Of a stretch of DNA of 29,210 bases, positions 1 to 7,052 are shown one piece after another (within the stretch, counting starts at the first letter, position 1; every line of letters starts with the position of its first letter). The position numbers were made by a program, and so were the translations under genes. The notes below the pieces were generated by a model, which worked only from the letters and a program-made list of their open reading frames with translations, made no database searches and was not told the origin of the DNA. Source of the DNA: Ruminococcus sp. (lineage in GTDB: Bacteria; Bacillota_A; Clostridia; Oscillospirales; Acutalibacteraceae); the NCBI GenBank assembly GCA_017481395.1, contig JAFUPE010000055.1:1-29210 (forward strand), written 5' to 3'.

Positions 1-3000
1 AATCCTGCATGGGAAGGCATTGCTCTTACAAATGTTGTAGGTCAGAACGATGCAGGCTATGACATTTATGAAATCGTTATTCCTGCTGACATTACAGGTA
101 TTATCTTCAACGGTACAGGCGAATTTGGCTTCGAGCAGTCTACTGACATTACCGAAGGCTGGTACGATGGTATTTGCTACTACATGACATATGACAGTGC
201 AACAAATACTAAGCCCGCAGGCACATATGATTACAACGTTCCCGAGGAGACAACAACAGCTACTGCAACAGTAGACGAGTCTGACCCTGCAGAGACAACA
301 ACAGCTCCCGCAGAGACAACAGCTCCTGCTTCCGACGACGAGATCGATATGCCTACAGTTATCACTGTATATGCTATCAACTCCGCTAAGTGGGAAGAAG
401 TATATGCATATTGTTGGGCAACTGATCCTGCAGTTGCATGGCCCGGCGTAGCAATGGAAAAGACAGAAGAAACAGTAAACGGCTTTGACGTTTATGCACT
501 TTCTTTCGACTCCGCATACGTAAACGTTATCTTTAATAACAACAATAAGGGTGCTCAGACAGCTGACCTTACAGCTAAGGACGGTCAGTACTACGACATC
601 AAGGGTGCTGCATGGTACGCAAGCCTCGAGGATGTTCCTGCACTTGATACACTTTCAACTGACAGATACATTGTTGGTGAATTCAACGGCTGGAGCACAA
701 CAGCTAACGAGTTTAAGCTCAAGGCTGAAGGCGAAAGATACGGTTACGTAACATTAACTCTTGAAGCAAACACAACATACGAGTTCAAGGTTGTTCGCGA
801 GGGTGCTTGGACAAGCTGCACAACACCTGTTACAGGTACAGTTACAGGTCTCCAGTTCAGCTCCTCTAACGCAGATAACTGTACAATCACAACAACAGAT
901 GCCGGCGAGTACGTATTCGCATTCGGTCTTGATGATTCCAAGCTTAACGTAACATATCCCGGTTCTGAGGTTATTACTCCCACAACACCAGACGAAGAAG
1001 AAACAGACACAACAGTTAAGCTCGCAGGTGACTTCACAGAGTGGGGCACAAATGCTATCGAAATGACAGCAGACGAGAACGGCACTGTTTACACAACAGA
1101 GCTTTACCTCGAAGCAAACACATACAAGTTCAAGATGATTGAATTCGGTAAGTGGCTTGGCAACAACGGTTCAATTGAGAACACATGTGAAGGCTGGACA
1201 TTCCGCAACGGTACTGACGAAAACGGCAACGAGTACGGCAACTGTACTCTCGTAGCTACAGGCGGTACTTACACATTCACATTCGATACAACTACAGACA
1301 AGCTCACAATTACAGCAGTTCTTGATGAGATTCCTGCAACTGTATACGATGTAAACTGGCCTGTTGACAACGGTCTCTACACAGTAAATGCTCCTGCAAC
1401 AGCAGACGAGGGCAGCGTAATTGAGTTTACAGTAGACGCTGTTGAAGGCTACACAGTAGCTGGTGTTATCGTTAACATGGAAGAGGTTTATGCTGACGAA
1501 AACGGCGTTTACACTTGGACAGTAACAGAAAACGTTAACATCATGGCAGTTGTTATCGACGGTTCTATCACTCCCGATGAGCCCACAGAGTACAACGTTT
1601 ATGCTCCTGAGTCCGAGTACTACACAGTTAATGCTCCTGCAACAGTAGAAGCTAACGGTACACTTACATTTACAATCGACGTTGCTGATGATTACGTAAT
1701 TGATTATGTAATCGTTAACATGGTTGAGGTTTATGCAAATGATGCAAACGAGTACGTATTCGAAGATGTAACAGAAGACGTTGAAATTCTCGTATACGTT
1801 TCCGAGGATACATCCAACGATACACCCGTTGTATATCAGGAATTCCCCGTAATGTTCGTTGATTACGACAACAGCATTATCGCAACACAGATGGTTAAGA
1901 ATGGCGAGCTCGCTGTTGCTCCTGCTGATCCCGAGAGAACAGGCTACACCTTCACAGGTTGGAGCGAGGACCTCTCTGTTCCCGTAACAAAGGCACTCCT
2001 CGTAGTTGCAGAGTATAAGAAGAATGCTTCTGATACTCCTGCTCCTGCAGTTACAACTGGTAAACTTCAGATTGAGGTTGCTGGCGGTACAGGCTTTACA
2101 ATCAACGGCAGACCTCAGGGTACATCTTACCTCAACACAAAGATGGATATTGGTACATCTGTAACAGTAGTTTCAAAAGCTTCCAGTGATGCAACATTCC
2201 TTGGTTGGGTAAATGTAGCAAATAACCAGGTTGTTTCCACAAGTGAGACTTACACATTCAATACAACAGGTAATGACTTTGTTAAAGCAATGTATCATAC
2301 AGATGTAACAGGTGCAAATCTTGTAGTATTTAAGAACGATAAGTCTAATCAGATTAGAGAGATGCAGTACTATGCAGCAGGCGATACAATCGTATTCCCC
2401 GATGCTCCTTCACAGGTAGGTTGGGACTTTGCTGGATGGGATCACACAGCAGAACAGATTCAGGCTAAGCTTGCAGCTGGTCAGGATGTAACTGTTCTTG
2501 CAAAATGGACATTAGCACCAATGTATGTTGATATTACTGTCGTTAATGGTTCTGCACCTAACGGTAATGGTGAGTACGGTTATAATGTACAGTTAACAAT
2601 TACTGCTGATGCTGCTCCTGAGAATCAGAAGTTTGCTTACTGGAAAGATCAGAATGGCAACATTAGAAGCTATGTTCCTGAATACACATTCTTCCCCATG
2701 ACAGACATGACACTTACAGCTGTATATGTAGATGAGGATGAAACTATCGACTACAATGTATTAGTATACGTAGATAATATTGATACAATTACAGTAGAAG
2801 GTAAGAACGTATTCTCTTATAGCTGGAATGTACCTGTAACACAGACTGCAGGAACTGCAAATGCATTAACATACGTAGGTTCTGGTATTTTAGCAATTAA
2901 TGAAGATTACTATTATGACGGAGCACTTGTTGTTGGTACAACAGCACCCAACAGCTATCAGAGAAATCCTGATTCTGCTCATGCCACTGCAGTTAACAGC

Positions 3001-3129
3001 TATAGCTGGACTAAGTCAAGCGTAGCAGTAGGCGATACATGGGTAGCAAGAGCTTATGTACAGTATAGAATTGCTGGCGACGATACAGTATATACTGCAT
3101 ATTCTGACCTTGTAACAGCAACAAAATAA
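1..3129 (+). CDS. Secreted multi-module starch-binding protein (5' end outside window)
   Basis: The frame is open from base 1, so the first ATG at 184 is internal and the gene begins before the window. The visible 1042 residues hold, in order: the end of a CBM26-like module (about 1-75); a Thr/Pro/Ala/Glu linker (80-112); a complete CBM26-like module with the aromatic pattern YAYCW...AWPG (120-206); two modules starting IVGEFNGW and LAGDFTEW (about 222-325 and 339-443), resembling starch-binding beta-sandwich domains; two tandem modules sharing TVNAPAT and VIVNM (about 445-602); then InlB/Listeria-Bacteroides-type repeats with FTGW and FAGW signatures. No catalytic domain, dockerin or LPxTG anchor is visible. 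The likely role is binding starch outside the cell, as inferred for the scaffold-like proteins of amylolytic ruminococci. The signal peptide is not visible. A terminator follows. Asn and Asp codons shift from AAC/GAC to AAT/GAT near base 2050. Confidence 0.8.
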   Translation, partial: NPAWEGIALTNVVGQNDAGYDIYEIVIPADITGIIFNGTGEFGFEQSTDITEGWYDGICYYMTYDSATNTKPAGTYDYNVPEETTTATATVDESDPAETTTAPAETTAPASDDEIDMPTVITVYAINSAKWEEVYAYCWATDPAVAWPGVAMEKTEETVNGFDVYALSFDSAYVNVIFNNNNKGAQTADLTAKDGQYYDIKGAAWYASLEDVPALDTLSTDRYIVGEFNGWSTTANEFKLKAEGERYGYVTLTLEANTTYEFKVVREGAWTSCTTPVTGTVTGLQFSSSNADNCTITTTDAGEYVFAFGLDDSKLNVTYPGSEVITPTTPDEEETDTTVKLAGDFTEWGTNAIEMTADENGTVYTTELYLEANTYKFKMIEFGKWLGNNGSIENTCEGWTFRNGTDENGNEYGNCTLVATGGTYTFTFDTTTDKLTITAVLDEIPATVYDVNWPVDNGLYTVNAPATADEGSVIEFTVDAVEGYTVAGVIVNMEEVYADENGVYTWTVTENVNIMAVVIDGSITPDEPTEYNVYAPESEYYTVNAPATVEANGTLTFTIDVADDYVIDYVIVNMVEVYANDANEYVFEDVTEDVEILVYVSEDTSNDTPVVYQEFPVMFVDYDNSIIATQMVKNGELAVAPADPERTGYTFTGWSEDLSVPVTKALLVVAEYKKNASDTPAPAVTTGKLQIEVAGGTGFTINGRPQGTSYLNTKMDIGTSVTVVSKASSDATFLGWVNVANNQVVSTSETYTFNTTGNDFVKAMYHTDVTGANLVVFKNDKSNQIREMQYYAAGDTIVFPDAPSQVGWDFAGWDHTAEQIQAKLAAGQDVTVLAKWTLAPMYVDITVVNGSAPNGNGEYGYNVQLTITADAAPENQKFAYWKDQNGNIRSYVPEYTFFPMTDMTLTAVYVDEDETIDYNVLVYVDNIDTITVEGKNVFSYSWNVPVTQTAGTANALTYVGSGILAINEDYYYDGALVVGTTAPNSYQRNPDSAHATAVNSYSWTKSSVAVGDTWVARAYVQYRIAGDDTVYTAYSDLVTATK

Positions 3130-3159
3130 TTGTGATTACATTTTAGTAATTAACACAGT

Positions 3160-3195
3160 AAAACATCGGTGGGTAATCCCACCGATGTTTTGTTT
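3160..3195 (+). terminator. Terminator of the starch-binding protein gene
   Basis: A perfect 14-bp stem (3160-3173 with 3178-3191) closes on a TAAT loop and is followed by GTTT. It lies 30 bases after the stop and separates the large gene from the peptide gene. Confidence 0.85.
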
Positions 3196-3235
3196 ATCTG
3201 TCTTTAGAGAATTTGATTAAAAATTATTGTAATTA

Positions 3236-3262
3236 TTGACAAAATAATAATTATGTGATAAT
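3236..3262 (+). promoter_or_regulatory. Putative promoter of the 38-aa peptide gene
   Basis: TTGACA at 3236-3241 is followed after 15 bases by GATAAT at 3257-3262, preceded by TG at 3254-3255 (extended -10 type). The spacer is shorter than the usual 17. It lies downstream of the terminator at 3160-3195, so the peptide gene has its own transcript. Confidence 0.5.
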
Positions 3263-3297
3263 CTTTTATAAGACGAATTGTAGGAGGTGAATCCGAA

Positions 3298-3414
3298 ATG
3301 AAATACACAACACCCGAAATCGAAATCGTAAGATTCGAGACAATGGAAGTTGTTGCTGCTTCTAGCGATCCTGTAGTTACAGATCCTATCACAGGCGGCG
3401 GTTCTGAGGACTAA
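3298..3414 (+). CDS. 38-aa YxxPEI / TGGG peptide, RiPP-precursor-like
   Basis: This short ORF has a strong ribosome site (AGGAGGTGA, 8 bases before ATG), its own promoter and a tight terminator, so it is very likely a real gene. The peptide has a YxxP motif at residues 3-6 running into PEIEI, then EVVAASS and a TGGG motif before an acidic end. The 47-aa peptide at 12804-12947 shares YxxPEIxI, EVxAASS and TGGG in the same order, which shows a family. YxxP near the N-terminus is also a leader feature of lasso-peptide precursors, where it contacts the RRE domain; the similarity here is only to that motif, and no RRE protein is in the window. There is no hydrophobic signal peptide and no Cys. The next gene is a radical SAM enzyme. 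Function is unknown; a modified or exported peptide is an inference. Confidence 0.75.
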   Translation: MKYTTPEIEIVRFETMEVVAASSDPVVTDPITGGGSED

Positions 3415-3442
3415 TTCTATTGAATTATGACTAGGCAAATTA

Positions 3443-3478
3443 CACTGGCAACTATATGTGTTGCCAGTGCCTTTTTTT
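3443..3478 (+). terminator. Terminator between peptide gene and radical SAM gene
   Basis: A perfect 10-bp stem (3443-3452 with 3460-3469) has a 7-base loop and a run of seven T (3472-3478). It isolates the peptide message from the downstream gene. Confidence 0.9.
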
Positions 3479-3486
3479 ATATACAG

Positions 3487-3515
3487 TTGAAAATATTATT
3501 AGATTGTGTTATTAT
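3487..3515 (+). promoter_or_regulatory. Promoter of the radical SAM gene
   Basis: TTGAAA (3487-3492), a 17-base spacer and TATTAT (3510-3515) form a good sigma-A promoter. It overlaps the upstream TTG at 3506, which argues that translation starts at the ATG at 3539. Confidence 0.7.
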
Positions 3516-3538
3516 TTTCAATAAAGGAAGTGATATTA

Positions 3539-4315
3539 ATGGATAATAGTTTTAAAATGTTAATACGTCCTGCTTATTTTGCTCCTATTTTATCTGAATT
3601 TAAAGATAATAAACCAGTACATTCAATGGCGTATGGAAAATGCAATTACAGATGTGCGTTTTGTTCTTTTGATAAATGGACTGTTGATATTTATCCAGAG
3701 TTCACATTAGAAACTTTTGAAAAAAAAGTATGGGAATTACTTCGTTATAGCAAAAACTTTAAGTTTACAGGTGGTGAACCAACATTAAATCCTTATTTGC
3801 CTGAACTTCTAAAAATTGTTAAGCTTTACGGAGCTCATGTGTATCTCGATACCAATGGTTCAAGACCTGAAAGAATAAAGTCACTGGTTGACGAAGGACT
3901 TGTTGATATATTGGGTATTTCCTTGAAAGGGTTGTCAGCAGAAGAAGCTGCCAAAACAGCTCGTATTACTAATAAAAAAATGTGTTGGGATAATGTATTT
4001 GAATCCATAAAAATCGGATCGGAAGCTGAAAATGTACATGTTATTCTAACCTATGTTGCATGCGATGGACACTTTAATGATAATTCTTTAGATGTCCTTG
4101 CTGATAAGTTGAATGGTTTTTTAAATGTTAATTTGAAGATAAACAATTGTTATCACGAAGAGTATAATGATGGACGCAGAAAAGGCTTAGATAAAACCGA
4201 AATCTATTCTATGGTTGAGCGTTTTGTAGAACGACACCCTGAGTTTAAAGGAAGAACAGTCCTTTTCAGAGACCATGACTCATGTGTAGACCAATCAAAA
4301 ATTGCATTATTTTAA
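3539..4315 (+). CDS. Radical SAM protein, candidate peptide-modifying enzyme
   Basis: The 258-aa protein carries the CxxxCxxC cluster motif (Cys35, Cys39, Cys42, in GKCNYRCAFC) that binds the 4Fe-4S cluster and S-adenosylmethionine, followed by the SAM-contacting GGEP motif (78-81) and a YLDTNG strand. The only other Cys residues are scattered, so there is no SPASM or twitch-type auxiliary cluster. It is short for a classical RiPP maturase and nearer in size to activases or stand-alone radical SAM enzymes. The start at 3539 has AAGGAAGTG seven bases upstream. The DNA is visibly richer in A/T at third positions (AAA, GAT, TTT) than its neighbours, which suggests recent acquisition. Its place beside the 38-aa peptide gene suggests, but does not prove, that the peptide is its substrate. 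An unrelated activase or nucleotide-modifying role remains possible. Confidence 0.85.
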   Translation: MDNSFKMLIRPAYFAPILSEFKDNKPVHSMAYGKCNYRCAFCSFDKWTVDIYPEFTLETFEKKVWELLRYSKNFKFTGGEPTLNPYLPELLKIVKLYGAHVYLDTNGSRPERIKSLVDEGLVDILGISLKGLSAEEAAKTARITNKKMCWDNVFESIKIGSEAENVHVILTYVACDGHFNDNSLDVLADKLNGFLNVNLKINNCYHEEYNDGRRKGLDKTEIYSMVERFVERHPEFKGRTVLFRDHDSCVDQSKIALF

Positions 4316-4324
4316 TATAGAAAG

Positions 4325-4357
4325 CAGGCGTAAAGCAATCGCTTTACGCCTGTTATG
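4325..4357. terminator. Bidirectional terminator between convergent genes
   Basis: A perfect 12-bp stem (4325-4336 with 4341-4352) has loop AATC. It lies between the ends of the radical SAM gene (plus) and the DUF6465 gene (minus). The T/A tails on either side are short and imperfect. Confidence 0.75.
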
Positions 4358-4378
4358 TTTTTATGAACTTGTGATAGA

Positions 4379-4804
4379 TTAGCCTACGAAGTAAACGTCC
4401 ATTTCCTTCTCTACGCCGTCTGCTACGAAGTAAGCCTTGCTCTCTTCGGGCTTGAGGTAGATGGAGATGTTCTTGGCAGCTTCGCCGTTTGCCTTCTGAA
4501 CGTTAGCAATAACCTCGTCAATAGAAACCTGAGCACCTGCGAACTCTACGAAAACCTCAACCTTAGCTGCTGCCTTCTTAGCAGTAGTCTTCTTAGTTGT
4601 AGTTGTCTTCTTTGCGGGAGCCTTCTTTGTCTCTGTCTTAGCATCAGCCTTAACCTCAGCAGCCTTTGTTGCTGTCTTTGTCTCAGCTTTCTTTGTTGTT
4701 GCCTTCTTAGCAGGAGCCTTTACCTCTGCCTCTGCCTTAGCTGTTGTCTTCTTTGTTTCTGTCTTTGCAGCTTCTGTCTTTGCTGCTGTCTTCTTTGTTG
4801 CCAT
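4379..4804 (-). CDS. DUF6465-type protein with histone-H1-like Lys/Ala/Thr tail
   Basis: Residues 1-80 are almost only Lys, Ala, Thr and Glu (repeated KKTTA and AKKA units), resembling histone H1 tails and bacterial histone-like proteins. Residues 82-141 form a compact domain with VFVEFAGAQVSIDEVI and YFVADGVE, which I recognise as the DUF6465 type common in Clostridia. The charged tail suggests contact with nucleic acid or the cell surface; the role is not established. The ATG has AAAGGA nine bases upstream. The gene is driven by a consensus promoter (4876-4904), which suggests high expression. The low-complexity tail is built from repeated codons and could vary in length between strains. 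Confidence 0.8.
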   Translation of the reverse strand: MATKKTAAKTEAAKTETKKTTAKAEAEVKAPAKKATTKKAETKTATKAAEVKADAKTETKKAPAKKTTTTKKTTAKKAAAKVEVFVEFAGAQVSIDEVIANVQKANGEAAKNISIYLKPEESKAYFVADGVEKEMDVYFVG

Positions 4805-4853
4805 AATAAATATCCTTTCTAAACTTGAAGTAATACGCCTGTGAATATATAAA

Positions 4854-4868
4854 AGAGGTTTTTCCTCT
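4854..4868 (-). promoter_or_regulatory. 5'-terminal mRNA hairpin of the DUF6465 gene
   Basis: AGAGG and CCTCT pair across a 5-base loop, starting where transcription from the promoter at 4876-4904 should begin. A hairpin at the extreme 5' end usually protects an mRNA from decay. TTTT follows, so weak attenuation is also possible. Confidence 0.45.
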
Positions 4869-4875
4869 ATAGGGT

Positions 4876-4904
4876 ATTATATATATCTAAAATTTTAATG
4901 TCAA
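4876..4904 (-). promoter_or_regulatory. Consensus sigma-A promoter of the DUF6465 gene
   Basis: On the minus strand TTGACA (4904-4899), a 17-base spacer and TATAAT (4881-4876) match the consensus at all twelve positions, which predicts strong constitutive transcription. Confidence 0.85.
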
Positions 4905-5099
4905 ACCAGTTGGACAAAATTCTACTTTTGCGATAAAAAAACCGAGCAAACAAGCGGTTATATGGTAATTCCAAACATAAAAAACCTAAGGTTTTTGTAT
5001 ATATTACAGGGTGTTTTGTGTGGATAGCTATATTTTAATCTTAATAATTGTTGCAATATTACAAAAAGAGGATGTTACAAATTAGCCGTCTTGCTTCTA
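4905..5099. other. Gene-free spacer with two T-tailed hairpins
   Basis: No ORF with a ribosome site is seen here. AACCG/CGGTT (4940-4944 with 4955-4959) is followed on the minus strand by seven T (4941-4935), which is terminator-like in that direction although no minus-strand gene ends here. A second short palindrome (AAAACCTAAGGTTTT) lies near 4982-4997. Their purpose is unclear. Confidence 0.4.
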
Positions 5100-5128
5100 T
5101 TGCAAAAAGTTTCGGTAAATTGTATACT
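5100..5128 (+). promoter_or_regulatory. Promoter of the WYL regulator gene
   Basis: TTGCAA (5100-5105), a 17-base spacer and TATACT (5123-5128). Transcription would start near 5135, giving a leader of about 22 bases before the ATG at 5157. Confidence 0.7.
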
Positions 5129-5156
5129 TTATATTAGATTTGATGGGGGTGAGTTT

Positions 5157-6161
5157 ATGGCAAAGGGGCCTAATCAGAAGCTTAAGCTTTTAGTTCTTAG
5201 AGACATACTTATGAAGCAAACCGACGAGTATCATGGGCTTACAACTAACGAACTTATTGAAAAGCTTGAGGGGTACGGAATTTCTGCAGAGCGAAAGAGT
5301 ATTTATGACGATTTGCATATGCTTGAAAGCTACGGCTGTGATATCTGCACTGACAAAACCAAAACCGTAAGGTATTACATCGGAAGCCGCGATTTTGAGC
5401 TTCCTGAACTAAAGCTTTTGGTTGACGCTGTGCAAAGTTCAAAGTTTATTACCGAAAAGAAATCCCGAGACCTTATAAAAAAGGTCGGTTCGCTGGCGTC
5501 TTCTTATGACGCTTCGAAACTGCAGAGGCAGGTTTTTGTTTCTAACCGCGTGAAAACTCCCAATGAAAAAATTTACTATGCCGTCGATACGATTCATGAG
5601 GCGATTTCTGAGAAAAAGCAGATTACGTTTTGCTACTATGAATGGGTGCTGAGTGCCGACAAGGGTGAGAAAATCGTTAAGCGTGCAAGACATGACGGCA
5701 GAATATATAGGGTTTCGCCTTTTTCACTTGCGTGGGACGACGAGAATTATTATCTCATTGCCTTTGACTCTGAAAGTCAGAGCATCCGCCACTACCGAGT
5801 TGACAAAATGGACAAGGTGAAGCTTACCGACCAAAAATGTGAGGGCAAAGCGGAGTTTAAGAATTTCGATATGGCTGTGTACTCGAAAAGTGTTTTCGGT
5901 ATGTTTGGCGGTGAAATGACCGACGTTAAGATAAGGGCAAAAAATCACCTTGTAGGTGTAGTGGCCGACAGATTCGGCAAGGATGTTTTTGTAACCTCTG
6001 ACGGCGAGGACAGCTTTGTGTTTTCTGCAAAGGTTGTGCTGAGCCCGCAGTTTTACGGCTGGCTCTTTGCACTTGGCAGTGAAGCTCAGCTTGTATCGCC
6101 TCTAAAAGCCGTAGAGAAGTATAAAGAATACCTTAGTAAATCCAAAGCCGTTTATGATTAA
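5157..6161 (+). CDS. WYL-domain transcriptional regulator
   Basis: The 334-aa protein has an N-terminal winged helix-turn-helix (about 8-75, with LTTNELIEKL and SAERKSIYDDL), a central WYL domain (about 135-215, with RVSPFSLAWDDENYYLIAF and IRHYRVDKM) and a C-terminal WCX-type extension (about 235-330). WYL regulators sense ligands, in several cases nucleic acid or nucleotides, and control nearby or distant genes. The ATG at 5157 is chosen because GGGGGTGAG lies just upstream and because the promoter at 5100-5128 excludes the upstream TTG at 5091. No target can be named from the context; the genes on both sides are housekeeping or unknown. Confidence 0.88.
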   Translation: MAKGPNQKLKLLVLRDILMKQTDEYHGLTTNELIEKLEGYGISAERKSIYDDLHMLESYGCDICTDKTKTVRYYIGSRDFELPELKLLVDAVQSSKFITEKKSRDLIKKVGSLASSYDASKLQRQVFVSNRVKTPNEKIYYAVDTIHEAISEKKQITFCYYEWVLSADKGEKIVKRARHDGRIYRVSPFSLAWDDENYYLIAFDSESQSIRHYRVDKMDKVKLTDQKCEGKAEFKNFDMAVYSKSVFGMFGGEMTDVKIRAKNHLVGVVADRFGKDVFVTSDGEDSFVFSAKVVLSPQFYGWLFALGSEAQLVSPLKAVEKYKEYLSKSKAVYD

Positions 6162-6248
6162 AACGAACCCAATGATGTTTACAAATAACATCATTAAAAC
6201 ATAAATTCCTGCCGTAAATGATAGGTTTTCTTTATATCTAACCTATAC

Positions 6249-6287
6249 AAAGGCAGAGTTGCCTTTCCGTGGCTAACGGGTGTACGG
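6249..6287. repeat. Double hairpin, possible diverged intergenic repeat
   Basis: AAAGGCA and TGCCTTT pair around GAGT (6249-6266), and CCGT/ACGG close a second hairpin (6267-6287). Read on the minus strand the block contains GTTAGCCAC followed by GCCTTT, as do the two copies flanking lysS. Similarity is limited, so membership of the same family is tentative. Confidence 0.35.
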
Positions 6288-6345
6288 ATTTTTGGACAGT
6301 TCTTCCTTTATAATGAGAGTATCATAATAAAGGAGGACGCAGTAT

Positions 6346-6453
6346 ATGCTTAATTTATGTATTTTTATTTTCACTCTTTATGCTCTCGGAGGAATTGTGG
6401 GAATGCTTCTTAAGACACCATACACCAAAAGCAGAAAGAGAAGTAAACACTGA
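6346..6453 (+). CDS. 35-aa single-span membrane peptide upstream of maf
   Basis: ATG at 6346 follows AGGAGG by nine bases. The peptide is a hydrophobic helix (about residues 2-22, Leu/Ile/Phe/Gly rich) followed by a strongly basic tail (TKSRKRSKH), a positive-inside arrangement. A TATAAT at 6309-6314 could be its -10, but no good -35 is seen. Its TGA overlaps the ribosome site (AAAGGA) of maf, so the two genes are probably translationally coupled. I do not recognise the family; it could equally be a leader peptide controlling maf. Confidence 0.55.
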   Translation: MLNLCIFIFTLYALGGIVGMLLKTPYTKSRKRSKH

Positions 6454-6466
6454 AAGGATAATTTTA

Positions 6467-7030
6467 GTGAGGCTTTTTTTAGCATCGGCGTCACCACGCC
6501 GACAGGAGCTTATAGCTCTTATTTCAGATAATGTAATTTGTGCTCCGTCGGGCGTTAATGAAGTTATACCCGACGGCATTGCCGTGTCTGACGTGCCACT
6601 TTGCTTGGCTGTGCAGAAAGCCGAGGCTGTGGCGAAGGAATACTTTGACGATATTGTAATAGGCTGTGACACAGCGGTTTTTCTTGACGGAGAAATTTTA
6701 GGCAAGCCTAAAGATAAAGATGATGCCCGACGGATGATTACCGCCTTAAGCGGCAGGGTGCATCAGGTGATTACAGGCTGTGCTCTATTTTACAATGGCA
6801 AAAGTGTAGGGTTTTCTAATGTTACTGAGGTCGAGTTTTTCGGACTAAGCGAACAGGAAATTGAGGAGTATATTAATACCCCCGAGCCTTACGACAAAGC
6901 AGGCGGTTATGGTATTCAGGGGAAAGCAAGCCTTTTTGTTAAGGGGATAAAGGGCGATTATTTTAACGTTGTGGGATTGCCGGTGTCCGAGCTTAACAGA
7001 GAGATAAAACGGCTTATAATGCAAATCTGA
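6467..7030 (+). CDS. maf: Maf family nucleoside triphosphate pyrophosphatase
   Basis: Maf proteins hydrolyse non-canonical or selected nucleoside triphosphates (dTTP, UTP, m7GTP and others) to monophosphates and act as house-cleaning enzymes; overexpression can block septation. The protein shows LASASPRRQEL at its start, the catalytic GCDTAV segment (Asp68), GKPKD, SGRVHQVITG and YDKAGGYGIQG, the last typical of the dTTP/UTP-type branch. I place the start at GTG 6467, which has AAAGGA eight bases upstream and gives 187 aa, the family's usual size; the longer frame from ATG 6380 would add 29 residues before the conserved N-terminus and overlap the small ORF. The usual SGVDE is SGVNE here. A lipid kinase follows 22 bases later. 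Confidence 0.92.
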   Translation: MRLFLASASPRRQELIALISDNVICAPSGVNEVIPDGIAVSDVPLCLAVQKAEAVAKEYFDDIVIGCDTAVFLDGEILGKPKDKDDARRMITALSGRVHQVITGCALFYNGKSVGFSNVTEVEFFGLSEQEIEEYINTPEPYDKAGGYGIQGKASLFVKGIKGDYFNVVGLPVSELNREIKRLIMQI

Positions 7031-7052
7031 GGCTTTGAGAGGGGTGTTTTAG

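Noticed and set aside
3298..3414. SCIFF-type (six Cys in forty-five) precursor with its radical SAM maturase
   Set aside because: The two peptides have zero and two Cys, and the enzyme lacks the SPASM-type auxiliary clusters of the SCIFF maturase.
3298..3414. True lasso-peptide precursor
   Set aside because: Only the YxxP motif fits; the Gly/Asp ring pattern and the B (RRE, protease) and C (cyclase) genes are missing.
3506..3538. Longer N-terminus for the radical SAM protein from TTG 3506
   Set aside because: The codon lies inside the promoter at 3487-3515 and lacks a ribosome site; ATG 3539 has AAGGAAGTG at the right distance.
6171..6195. Terminator after the WYL regulator
   Set aside because: The stem AATGATGTT/AACATCATT is A/T-only for most pairs and is followed by AAAAC rather than T; it is at best a weak hairpin.
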